Of a DNA stretch of 64,000 nt, positions 1-11,900 are shown one piece after another. How positions within the stretch are numbered: the stretch's first letter is position 1; the number at the start of each line of letters is the position of its first letter. The stretch is from Lucinisca nassula. Its lineage: Eukaryota > Mollusca > Bivalvia > Lucinida > Lucinidae. The DNA lies in contig OY757011.1 of NCBI GenBank assembly GCA_963580285.1, forward strand, positions 149,791,092 to 149,855,091, in the 5' to 3' direction. The notes beneath the pieces were generated by a model. It had not been told where the DNA came from and made no database searches. It worked only from the letters and a program-made list of their open reading frames with translations. The position numbers were made by a program, and so were the translations under genes.

Positions 1-406
1 CAAGTTATGTCTCTAATTTGCGTTTATTCCCCGATCATAAAATTTAATCCGCAATCAATGTGAAAATTATTTAATTGCTCCTAAGACGAGTTGCTACGAC
101 TATTCTACTATCTCGTGAATTATTATGTTTTGGCGCCAAATAGCAGACGCTTGGCGAGAAAAGTTGGAGACAAATTCGTGTTAACACATCTGTATGCTGT
201 TGTTGGTTATTGACACGGAGCTTACAGAAAGCAATACTTTCCACAACTGTTTTGCTATCGAGAATTTTTTTACCGTTTCCAAACAATTAATAAAAGAGAT
301 ACACCCCATTAAAATAAAACAATAGACACGTGTGGGGTTGCTGGGGTCCGATGACGTCATTTACTGATCGCGTGCAGAAAAAAACTGTAGCGGTGGTTTC
401 ATCTCA
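1..406. other. Intron sequence, no feature recognised
   Basis: AT-rich sequence with a short run of stop-free frames but no splice-bounded exon and no repeat shared with the rest of the window that I can see. I looked here for the missing first half of the SH3 domain and did not find it. Confidence 0.5.
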
Positions 407-408
407 TT

Positions 409-544
409 GATTCGCGCCCGTCAATTTCGGACGCTCGGAAAAAATCGGCCGATTCGCCCCAGTCAATTTCGGATGTGCGGAAGTTCTATGCGCCGGATTC
501 AAGTGTGCGGGTTGTCAAAGATCTATTTCAGCTTATCGGCCGAT

Positions 545-577
<33 letters not shown>

Positions 578-785
578 TCAATTTCGGACGCTGGAAAAAA
601 ATCGGCCGGTTTGCCCCAGTAAATTTCGGATGCACGGAAGCTCGACTATGCCACAATTCAAGTCTGCGGCTTGTCGCAAATCTATTTCAGCGAATCGGCT
701 GATTCGCCCCCGTCACTTTCGGACGCTCGAAAAAATCTGCCGGTTCGCCCCAGTCAATTTCGGACGCGCGAAATCTCGCCCGATG
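409..785 (+). repeat. Degenerate tandem repeat with a C31 homopolymer
   Basis: A phrase close to gtcaatttcggacgctcgga, usually followed by aaaaaatcggccgattcgcccc, recurs about six times between 419 and 775. Two longer blocks (about 464-576 and 618-708) share the order: hydrogen-like short phrase, a CGG-rich segment, gatctatttcag, then cggccgattc. The first block ends in 31 C residues (546-576). The run is likely length-variable and hard to assemble. Confidence 0.7.
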
Positions 786-994
786 GAAAAAAATCGGGAG
801 CCATGGAACAACCGCGTTATACTGATTTCCGCGCTTAAACGATCAGCGCTATAACGAGGTTTCAGTGTATGTGGTTTTTGAGTTTTAAGTTGCACCAAGA
901 ATTAAGGTCATACGAAGACGGGACCAAGGTTTATAGACCCATTCGATAGTCTGCAGAAGTCTGGAATTGAACACATAACCCCTGATATATAAGG

Positions 995-1135
995 CGGCAT
1001 TTGTCAGTTTCTGGCAAAAGATCATGAACTGAACTGGTTAACTGCTTGTGTATAAGCCTGCTCAGCAAAAGTGTGGTTAAGTAAACTGATAGGCTCAATA
1101 TGACCTAAATGGTCTTGACTGCTGGCATTTCATCA
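995..1135 (+). repeat. Fragment of a tRNA-derived SINE (3' body)
   Basis: The segment (gtcagtttctggcaaaagat ... gtgtggttaagtaaactg ... cctaaatggtcttgactg) matches the body of the SINE at 32926-33215, which has tRNA-like box A and B sequences at its 5' end. Here the tRNA-like head is missing. Confidence 0.6.
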
Positions 1136-1208
1136 GCGAAAATAATAATGCCAAAATATTTTGTTCTTTATTTTCCCCCACTTTACTAGACATGACTGGT
1201 ATTCACAT

Positions 1209-1438
1209 TTAACCCATTGCATGTGGGGAAACCCCTAAAGGGGTACCTTGGCAAACAGTGCAGGTCCAGATCGGACGCCACAGAAAGTGGCGTCCGATCA
1301 GGGCTTGCATTATTTGTTAACAGAATTTTCCGTCAAAAATTGAATAAAAACGAAAAATAGGCCTACCACCCCTTATATAACAAATGGACTTGTCCAACAT
1401 ATAGCAATGGAAGAGCCCACTAGTATACATTGGGTTAA
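1209..1438. mobile_element. TTAA-bounded hairpin MITE, family B
   Basis: Starts TTAACCCATTGCATG and ends CATTGGGTTAA. It holds the palindrome around gtgcaggtccagatcggacg / cgtccgatcagggcttgcat. Other copies or pieces lie near 11411, 14031, 17508, 33229, 41192, 42355, 45186 and 58375. This copy is useful because its reverse complement shows the uninterrupted form of the copy split by the array at 58465-61360. Confidence 0.75.
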
Positions 1439-1574
1439 TTTGCATAGAAATGTATAGACCACAAACTCCTTATAAAATACTTGTGGTGGCTGGATAACAA
1501 CTTTTATGTTGTAACCCAACAAAAATGTAGAGATTGTATAGAAAAATGAGGCTAAGTAGTTATTTTGTTGTATG

Positions 1575-2770
1575 ATCTACAGTCAAACTTCAGTGGCTTG
1601 AACCCCTTTATACGGAACCCGGGAAGGGACATGATTTTTTTATTTTTTATTGTGTTGTGCGAACAATATAATATCTTGAGCGGACAAGATATTATCTTGT
1701 TCGGGCAACATATTATCTTGTGCGGACAAGATAGTATCTTGTTCGCACAAGATATTATCTTGTGCGGACAACATAATATCTTCTGCGAACAAGGTATTAT
1801 CTTGTTTGCACAAGATATTATCTTGTGCGGACAACATAATATCTTGTTTGCACAACATATTATCTTGTGCAGACAAGATAATATCTTGTCCGCACAATAT
1901 AATATTTTGTCTGCACAAGATAATATCTTCTCCGCACAACATAGATCTTGTGCAGACAAGATAATATCTTGTGCGCACAAGATAATATCTTGTCCGCACA
2001 AGATATTATCTTGTTCGCACAACTTGATATCTTGTCCGCACAAGATAAAATGTTGTGCGAACAAGATAATATCTTGTCCGCACAAGATAATATCTTGTTG
2101 GCACAACTTCCCAAGATCTGTGTTGTGCAAACAAGATAATATGTTGTGCGAACAAGATAATATCTTGTCCGCACAAGATATTAAGTTGTGCAAACAAGAT
2201 ATTATCTTGTCCGCACAAGATAATATGTTGTCTGCACAACATAAATTATGTTGTCCCCACAAGATAATATCTTGTCCGCACAACATATTATCTTTAGCGC
2301 ACAAGATAATATCTTGTTCGCACAACTTAATATCTTGTTCGCACAACATATTAAAAAAAATGTGTCCCTTCCCGGGTTCCGTACCTTTATGACCATGAAA
2401 ATTTGTTCAGGACAAGGGTAGTTCAAGCCATTGATGATTACTAATAGCGCCATGCAAGGAGGCAGAATGGGGTTAATTTTGGGGTATCTTTTCGGAAATG
2501 TATAATGTGTGTACTCATTGGAATCTCCTCATCAAGGCGATTCTAATGAATACACACAGCATACATTTATAAATGTATAATGTGTGAACTCATTAGAATC
2601 GCCTCCTTTTGATGATTCTAATGAGTACACACAGCATACATTTGCAAGATAAAAGAAAAAACTTCCCTTGCTATTTCTTATCTGTAGGAATTTCATAGGG
2701 ACTCAATATCGGGTTTGACTCAGCCATGGTAAATGAGTCATCAGTGTTCAAGCTATCACAGTTCTACTGT
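1575..2770 (+). mobile_element. Hairpin MITE, family I, interrupted by a foldback element
   Basis: Left part (gtcaaacttcagtggcttga, 1581) and right part (ccatgaaaatttgttcagga, 2393) match the family seen at 19231-19590, 37461-37800 and 47018-48611. Its centre holds inverted pairs of tgtgtgtactcattggaatc and gattctaatgagtacacaca (2508-2645), here duplicated. The foldback element 1611-2383 sits in its left part. Confidence 0.7.
1611..2383. mobile_element. Foldback element: 20 bp TIRs around an array of about 32 palindromic 21-mers
   Basis: The ends are a perfect 20 bp inverted repeat: TACGGAACCCGGGAAGGGAC at 1611-1630 and its reverse complement at 2364-2383. CCTTTA flanks both sides directly (1605-1610 and 2384-2389), which looks like a 6 bp target duplication; related family I copies have a single CCTTT there. 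Inside, units run about CAAGATAATATCTTGTCCGCA: a 15 bp palindrome (CAAGATA-N-TATCTTG) plus a 6 bp spacer that occurs in both orientations (TCCGCA, TGCGGA) and many variants (TTCGCA, TGCAAA, TTTGCA). Most units are 21 bp, with a few indels. No transposase is present. Confidence 0.85.
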
Positions 2771-2833
2771 ATAAAAATATATTTTGTAATCCTGTAGTAG
2801 GTACTGTCCTAATGTCATTTTCCTCTATTTCAG

Positions 2834-2934
2834 ATTGGTTGTATGGTTCTCATAATGGTGTGGTGGGGTATTTCCCAGCAGAATACATCCGACCTCTTGC
2901 CAGACATGAAGTGGAAAGAACACCAAGCATGAGG
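2834..2934 (+). CDS. MYO15A: Myosin XV exon 1 of window: C-terminal half of the SH3 domain
   Basis: The acceptor follows ctctatttcag and the donor is GTAAGT at 2935. The exon enters with two bases (at) that complete a codon, probably Asp, then reads WLYGSHNGVVGYFPAEYIRP and a basic tail ending SMR, leaving in phase 0. The W, the GxxGYFPxxYI block and the length match the last three strands of an SH3 fold, which would bind proline-rich partners. The first SH3 half (ALYDY-like) is not found in 1-2833, so its exon lies upstream of the window. Confidence 0.92.
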
Positions 2935-5900
2935 GTAAGTTAGCTTCATTAGAAAGAATTAAAGTGGTAATGAAATCTTCAATCTAATATAGTTGTGTAT
3001 GCAACGTGACCTTTGATTGGATAACATTAAAAAATAACAACAATATATTCAGTGATATTCTGTCAAAAACCTGACGATATCATGTAATGTCACTTTTCAG
3101 TGGCTGGCATTTGGGATTAAGCAGCTGACCGCTCTTGCTGGTTTGTGGACATAGAACAATTTTTTTCAACAAAACAAATGTTTAAATGCATTAGAATGGG
3201 GGTATTGAAAATTGTCATGTGGGAGGTAAATTGTCAGTTTTACAGTTGCAAATTTTGTTTTCTGGCTCAGCTGGCATGTGTCTGTAAAGCAGAATTTCTG
3301 ACTGTAAAACAACCAATTCACCTCCCTAGCTGTTATCCAAATTGAAAGTCTGCTAGAAAGAAACGGGGAAAGTTTACTCTTAAAATTTATTTTGGCTCTC
3401 TGACCAATAGGGTCTGGTTATAAGAATTTTTGCCGCCTCTGAATAAAGACATATACTGTTTCTAATTCTGATTCTGAATCCATGGTAAAAATTGAAATCA
3501 TACAACAAAGAGGGAGGATATAGCATTTTGAAATATTCATTATGGTGAGAGTTCAGGGGCCATAGAACCCATGTCAAAAAAGTTCTTAACTCTACTTTAT
3601 TGTAGAAAAAACTGCTGCTTCTGGTACATGTGTATGAATGCATTCTTGTTTAGGGGTAGCTTTTGCTTTTCCTGCTGGGGGCAATTTCACAGGGAGCAAG
3701 TTTCAAAGCCCACTAAGCAAACAATGCTATGGTCTTCTTATATAGTGGCCCATTTATTTATTTCTAGAATTTTTGAGTTTACAAAACTAAACTACATGTG
3801 TGTCTTCTTGTATGTTTTAGGCCCAGCTTACAGAAACCACTGTTCAGAGAGTTATAAAACACCAGAATACTAGTAGGGTAAGTGTTCATTTTCTTAATAT
3901 TATCAGTTTCATAGCTGGCCTCAGTAGCTCTGTCAGATCTGATGGTCCGGAGGTTGTGAGTTCCATACCTGCTGGGGTCTCTTTAGGAAAATATGCCTAT
4001 TCAAATACATTGTAAACTTTACTGCCGAAAAACGAAAATTTTAAGATGAAAAATTGTGATATTTTACTTATTTTTGCTCAAAATATAGATTGTGGGTACA
4101 CATTAGAACTGCCTCATCGAGGCAGTTCTAACGAGTACCCACAATCTATATTTTAGAGCAGAAATAGGAAAAATAAAGTTTACCCCTTTAAACCCCAGTT
4201 TTACTATATAAAAGTGGGGTTCAAGGGGGTCAAAATTATATAGGCGTGTTCTCGTGATGTGCAACATTCTTTCTTGGAGATGGATCATGACATCTTTTCT
4301 TAGGTCATCCTCTCCCTTCCCCTGATTCAAGAAGGACAGTTGTCAATTTCTGGCAAAAGACTGTGCACTACTATAATAACACTGTCTTAGTTTCAAGAGG
4401 GTAACACAGTTAGAACAGTAACTAATCTCACTTGTGGTCATCAAATTATTTACAAAGAACAAAGTATCGCATTTACCACATGTATTTGGACAGACAGGCA
4501 TGAGTAAACAATGCAGACCCAGACAAGATACTGCTGACTGTCTGATCATTCACACTTCTAGCCCTTAAGATGCCAATCACAACAGTTTTCATCTGCTTTC
4601 TTCAAAAGTCATTGTTGCAAACAGTGTGGACCGTGATCAGTCCAATGAGCAGGATGTTTGTTTCTTAAATCATCTGTCTGAAAACAGGCAGAGCTACATT
4701 GTGGCATAGATCTGTGTTAATCTTCATAGATCTTTGATTCATTAACTTCAGGAAAGTCAAAAAGAAGTGATGCGAGAGGCACTGCCATCAACTGATAATC
4801 GAAGTGAGACGAGTCAAGGTACAGTGGTGCCTGATGGGAAATTCTCTATGATGGAGTTTGCTCTGCTGCACTACAGAGAAAGTGTGGACAAGTAAGTGGT
4901 TACTGTTTTCCAGATTGATAAAGCTCATGAGTCTTTACTTTCATTGCTAAAGCTACAATTCCACATAGCTCAAGATGAGGTATGGTGGTCATACAGTTTC
5001 CATACTAACCCTTATCTTGCTGTTCACGACAACCCCTATCTTTGCAAACAGTGTAGATCCAGATCAGATGGCTTCTGAAGAAGCCATCTGATCAGGATCT
5101 ACACTGTTTGGCATTCAGTTTATGAATTTGTAGCAATAAATTACATCAAGTAATTTGATTAGTTGATAGACAGAAATGGGTGTGGCTTAAATGAATATTC
5201 AGCAAGAAAGGGTTAACCCTTAAGATGCCAAAACAAACTGCATCTGAAAATGTCATCTGTTTGTTGTCTGCTGCTTTGGTAAACATTTCAAACATATTTT
5301 TGCTTAGTGTCACACAGTGTATACCCTTATCAGACTGCTGCCATAGGAGCAGTCTGATCTGAGTCCACACTTTTTGCAAAAGTTACTTTTAAAGAAACCA
5401 GCTGACAACTAAGCTGACAACAATTGTTGTGATTGGCATCTTGAGGGTTAACAAAACTCATGCTATGCCTCATTGAGGCAATTCTAACATGTACCCATAA
5501 CCGGAGTTTTCAAAGGAGAAATAGTCTGCCTTCCTTTGAGTTCAGATTTGATAATATCAGGCTCATGAACAGTATTGTAATGTATACAAAATTTTATATT
5601 GAAAGGAAGTTTAGCTTAATTACACTCAGAGTTATCTCCCTGAAGGTGCATCCACACCCTCTTATAACACTATTAATGGGATCCAAAGCAGAAACCTGGT
5701 TAGTTAAACAACTGTGTTATATCGAAATAAAAATGTATAGATTAAATAGAAAAAACAAATGGTCATTTTTCTATATAATCCATACATTTTTTGGATCCAT
5801 CTTGAAGCTGTGTTATATGAGCCAGCGCATGGCAAAACCCACAATAAGACAGATGCGACCAGCAAGGACTCAATTCAACCTGCGCACCCATTCACTATGA

Positions 5901-8900
5901 CAAGACCTTTTGCTTATGTCTCTTTGCATAGATATTAGCCTATAGTACATACATGCGACAAGTGAAGACTCTGATGAGACTGTGTGTATGCACAGGCTGA
6001 TCTGAGTCTTTGTTGGTCACTCAAGCCTTCTTGTAGATTTTGTCATGTGCTGGCTCATGTCCAACACCATGTTATAATGAACAGTGTTATAACAAGGCTG
6101 TGGTGTATGCTAAATTTTCTTACAAATTACTGTAATTGTCCGAAAGATGGTGTTAAAGAGAAAGAAAACTGCATTACTATAATTTATCATATGAAGTCGC
6201 GTCTGAGATTGTAATAACGCCATTTATCATACATTTAGTATAAAATACTTAGTTTTTGAATATGCGATACGAACGTGACAGCAATGCACGTATCACGCTT
6301 GCACGTGCTGCCATATCGCATGGGCTTTCATACCCCAAAAATCCATATCACAACCCTTTATCGCACCTTTGACGTCACCCTATTCGGAACACGTGGCGTT
6401 CTTCCTTTTGCGACATTTCGCATTTGTTGTTCAGGACGCCATTTGCAATTTGCAATATTTTCGTCTGTTCGAACTGTTTGGAAAAAAAAGACACACACAC
6501 ACATGGCATGGCGCAGCGAATACAAGAGGAAAATGGGCGAAAGAACGATGCAATGGATTGCGGACAGACCTTTGGATCTCTTAATTTACATAGATAGACT
6601 GATGATAATGAGATTCTCATTGTAACTTTGGTATTAGGCAGATGCAATTAAATCAATTTATTTTGAATATTTTTTTTTAAAGTGAAATGTATGATAAAAA
6701 GATTATGATATGGCATTTTTCATATCATACCCCATATCAGCCCTTGACCCATATCAGCCCTCGGGCCTTCGGCTCTCTGGTTGATATCGGAGTCTCGGGC
6801 TGATATGGGGTATAATATGAAAAATGCCATATGATAATCTCTATGTATTATTTTTGATAATCCACTAGTGGATTAAATATGCAAATTAGCTAGATACGTC
6901 CCGTAACGTTACATGTACGACGTCCTTAACGACGTCGGTTTACTAATGGTGGAATATTGACATTTTTGTTAAACAATCGTAAATAAAATGAGTTTTAAAC
7001 GTCATATGATAAATAGAATCTTGCATTCGTGCTCATGTATTATTGAATTTATTAAACTCGTTGCGGAAAAGGGTTAAAATGCTCGGCAAAGCCTCGCATT
7101 TTATCCCTTTTCCTCAACTCGTTTAATCAATTCAATAATACATGAACAATCATGTAAGATCCTCTATATCTAACCTAAATATACATTTTACTTGTTTAGC
7201 AATACAAGAAACTTGTCAGATTTATTGAACATGGTAAAGATACACCACCACCTCTTAATAACACAATTGTTTGGTTCCAAATTAGAAACTATGTTGGTTT
7301 AACAACCTTGTTACATCCAAACAGAAATGTATAGATTATATAGCAAAACTACTATTGATAGTCAGTTCTCTATATAATCTTTATATACCTTTTTTATGCC
7401 CCTGCATCGAACGATGCTGGGCATCATGGGGCATATATATTCTTTCGGTTTTCCATATGTGCAAACGTATGTCCATCTGTCTGTACGTGTGTGTGCACAT
7501 ACGTGATCTTGCAACCTCAGGTTAAGGCATTTGTACCAGGTAGAACCTGGGCGGGGGCATTATCCTATTGACACATTTCTAGTTGGGATCCATTTTTGTC
7601 ATATCCAAAATTGTGTTATACTGAATAGTGTTATAAAGTGTTTTATGTGTAGCTTTTTACAATCCTGTTTCCAAAATCATGCAGTTTTTCTCTAGAAATC
7701 AATACAGAAACACGCCTATACCAATACATTGTAACCTTTATTGCCGAAAAAATGAAAATTTTAAGATGATAAATTGTGATATTTGTCTTATTTTTGCTAA
7801 AAATATAGATTGTGGGTACTCGTTAGAACCGCCTCATCAAGGCGGTTCTAACGAGTACCCACACTCTATATTTTAGAGTAGAAATAAGAAAAATAAGGTT
7901 TACTCCTGTAAACCCCAGTTTCACTATATAAAAGTGGGGTTCAAGGGGGTCAAAATTATATAGGCGTGTTTTCGTGATGTTGAGTTAACACCCCTTACTT
8001 TTGGAACCTTAATTCATAGTTTTCTTTGGAAACATACCATTTTCAAACCCGAGTCCAAAATTAGGGAGTGTGAAGTTTGCTGTCGGCGACTGCATGATTT
8101 TGAAATATGTTAAAAAGGGGGGTGCATTCAATACCCCACAACTTCGTCTATGGGCCATATCATCTTCCACCAGCTTTTACAAAAAAAAATAACAAGTTTG
8201 GTAATTTCAGACGAGATATAGCTAAAAAGAAAGGTAATTGAATATCAGAGCACTGGTACTTACAGTGCATGATACCATTTAATAAACCGCTTATTGCATG
8301 AAAAGTTACAGATATTGTCATGGTTATGCCAAACAAAATCCAAACATACTGTGGTAGACACTTGCTTTTTTGTTTTTTGAGTTTCTGAAGGGGACTCATC
8401 CATTTTTAGCTCACCTGTCACGTAGTGACAAGGGTAGCTTTTGGGATCACTTTTTGTCCGTCGTGCGTCCGTCCGTGCGTGCGTGCGTCCGTGCGTCCGT
8501 AAACTTTTCTTCAAACGACATCTCCTCCTAAACCACTGATCGTATTTTGACCAAACTTCACAGGAATGATCCTTAGGTGGTCCCCTTTCAAAGTTGTTCA
8601 AATGGTTCCGGTCCGTTGCACATATAGGTCACAGTAGCCAAAAATAGATTTTTTTCACCGCAAACTTAAAAAATCTTCTTCTCTGAAACCGCAAGGCCCA
8701 GGTCTTTGATATTTGGTATGAAGCTTCATCTAGTGGACCCCTACCAAGATTGTTCAAATTATAGTGCTGGGGCCAAAAATGCCCCCGCACGGGGCCCTTT
8801 GGTTTTACATGGGCTTATATAGGGAAAATCTTGAAAAATCTTCTTCTCTGAAACCGCAAGGCCCAGGTCTTTGATATTTGGTATGAAGCTTCATCTAGTG

Positions 8901-11900
8901 GACCCCTACCAAGATTGTTCAAATTATAGTGCTGGATCTAAAAATGCCCCCGCACGGAGGCCCTTTGGTTTTACATGGGCTTATATAGGGAAAATCTTGA
9001 AAAATCTTCTTCTCTGAAACTGCAAGGCCCAGGTCTTTGATATTTGGTATGAAGCTTCATCTAGTGGACCCCTACCAAGATTGTTCAAATTATAGTGCTG
9101 GGGCCAAAAATGCCCCCGCATGGGGGCCCTTTGGTTTTACATGGGCTTATATAGGGAAAATCTTGAAAAATCTTCTTCTCTGAAACCCCAAGGCCCAGGT
9201 CTTTGATATTTGGTATGAAGCTTTATCTAGTGGACCCCTACCAAGATTGTTCAAATTATAGTGCTGGGGCCAAAAATGCCCCCGCATGGGGGCCCTTTGG
9301 TTTAACATGGGCTTATATAGGGAAAATCTTGAAAAATCTTCTTCTCTGAAACCGCAAGGCCCAGGTCGTTGATATTCGGTATGAAGCTTCATCTAGTGGA
9401 CCCCTACCAAGATTGTTCAAATTATAGTGCTAGGGCCAAAAATGCCCCCGCATGGGGGCCCTTTGGTTTTACATGGGCTTATATAGGGAAAATCTTTAAA
9501 AATCTTTAACTCTGAAACCCCAAGGCCCAGGTCTTTGATATTTGGTATGAAGCTTTATCTAGTGGACCCCTACCAAGATTGTTCAAATTATAGTGCTGGA
9601 TCTAAAAATGCCCCCGCACGGGGGCCCTTTGGTTTTACATGGGCTTATATAGGGAAAATCTTGAAAAATCTTCTTCTCTGAAACCGCAAGGCCCAGGTCG
9701 TTGATATTTGGTATGAAGCTTCATCTAGTGGACCCCTACCAAGATTGTTCAAATTATAGTGCTGGGGCCAAAAATGCCTCCGCACCAGGGCCCTTTTGTT
9801 TTACAAGGGCTTATATAGGGAAAATCTTTAAAAATCTTCTTCTCTGAAACCGCAAGGCCCAGGTCTTTGATATTTGGTATGAAGCTTCATCTAGTGGACC
9901 CCTACCAAGATTGTTCAAATTATAGTGCTGGATCTAAAAATGCCCCCCATACGGGGGCCCTTTGGTTTTACATGGGCTTATATAGGGAAAATCTTGAAAA
10001 ATCTTCTTCTCTGAAACCGAAAGGCCCAGGTCTTTGATATTTGGTATGAAGCTTCATCTAGTGGACCCCTACCAAGATTGTTCAAATTATAGTGCTGGGA
10101 CCAAAAATGCCCTCGCACCAGGGCCCTTTTGTTTTACATTGGCTTATATAGGGAAAATCTTGAAAAATCTTCTTCTCTGAAACTGCAAGGCCCAGGTCTT
10201 TGATATTTGGTATGAAGCTTCATCTTGTGGACCTCTACCAAGATTGTTCAAATTATAGCCCTGGGGCCAAAAATGCCCCCGCTCCGGGGCCCTTTGGTTT
10301 TACATAGACGTATATAGGGAAAATCTTGAAAAATCTTCTTCTTTGAAACCACAAGGCTTTGGTCTTCGATATTTGTTATGAAGCTTCAGCTAGTGGACCT
10401 CTATAAAGATTGTTCAAATTATAGCCCTGAGACCAAAAATGCCTCCGCCATGTGGCCCTTTGGTTTTACATAGACTTATATAGGGAAAATCTTTAAAAAT
10501 CATCTTCTCTGAAACACAAGGCTTAGGTCTTTGATATTTGTTATGAAGCTTCAGCTAGTGGACCTCTACCAAGATTGTTCAAATTATAGCCCTGGGGCCA
10601 AAAATGCCCCTGCTCCGGGGCCCTTTGGTTTAACATAGACTTATATAGGGAAAGTCTTGTTTTACATAGACTTCTATATGCAGGGTAAACCTTTAAAATC
10701 TTCTTCTCTGAAACCAGAAAGCCCAGGTCTTTCATATTCGATATGAAGCTTCATCTTGTGGACCTCTACCAAGATTGTTCAAATTATAGCCCTGTGGCCA
10801 AAATTGACCCTGCCCGGGGCCCACTTGTTATACATTGGATCAGGTGAGCGAACCAGGGCCCTCTGGGCCCTCTTGTTGAATCTAGACACATCCATTCTGG
10901 GGCCAGTTGTTCAAAACTAACGACATCGTTAGTTAACGTATCGTTAAAACTTTGATCATTAAATATGGCAAATATGCAGAAATTTTTGCTGAAAAAATGT
11001 GAGCAGCTTTTGCGGATGCAAAAGCTTCTCACATTTTTCCAGCAAAACTACCAAAATTTTAGATATTGTACTTGCTAGGACAGTTAACAATATGACCACT
11101 AACTAGCTCGTTAAGCTACAATGCTTTGAACAACTGGCCCCAGGTATTTAGGAGCTTCAGTCATTAACAAGATGGCAAACAGTGTTGATCCCTGAATGGC
11201 AGTTTCAGCTGATCTGCTTGGCAGACAATTCACATGAAAGCACAAACCTCATTTTTGTTGAAAAATAATTAAAGGAAATTGAATGCTGTCGTCTCTAGAA
11301 ATTCCTGCAGCTCTTGTAAGGTTAACCAATTTGTACCTCATTTTTGTTGAAAAATAATTAAAGGAAATTGAATGCTGTCGTCTCTAGAAATTCCTGCAGC
11401 TCTTGTAAGGTTAACCAATTTGTACCAATTGGAATCTTCCTCCTTATATATAGCAGGAGTCAATTTTAAAATTTAGGGGTGTCAGATCTGGGTATGCACT
11501 ATTTGCCAACTACCCCTTTTGGGGTTTCTGGTACTAAATGGGTTAAAGGAAATTTAGATATAAGGAATGCCATTTCCTGTCTCCAAACGTAGTCTTCCTA
11601 TATAAAAAAAAAAGCTCAGTTCTTTCTAACGATTTTGTTTTGGTTTTGTTTGGCACATTTTAACCATTAAGATGCCAATCACAACAGTTGTCATCTACTT
11701 TATTGTCTAATGGTTACTTTTAAAGTCATTGTTACAAACAGTGCAGGCCCAGATCAGACGGCTCCTCCAGGAGCCGTCTGATCAGGGTCCACAGTTTGAC
11801 AGTTTGCAAAAATGTGTTAGAAAAGTTTGCCAAGAAAAAGCACAGAAGACATAAACAGATGTTATTTTCAGACATAGTTTTACTTGGTGTCTCAAGGGTT

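Noticed and set aside
1655..2355. CRISPR-like array of short palindromic repeats
   Set aside because: The repeats are 15 bp with 6 bp spacers drawn from a few related types, in an animal intron, with TIRs and no cas genes. It is a tandem palindrome, not a CRISPR.
1552..2392. Overlapping 265 and 275 codon open frames on both strands, rich in Cys, Ile, Asp and Gln repeats
   Set aside because: They are products of the 21 bp palindromic array: unit length is a multiple of three and each unit reads the same on both strands. No start context, domain or splice support.
6365..6420. Promoter with CRE (tgacgtca) and E-box-like cacgtg near 6370-6395
   Set aside because: Short motifs in a hairpin-rich repeat inside a large intron; no first exon or CpG-rich context follows.
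8407..10877. Protein-coding tandem repeat gene from the 166 bp cores
   Set aside because: The period is not a multiple of three, frames are short and interrupted, and the ends show a mobile element.
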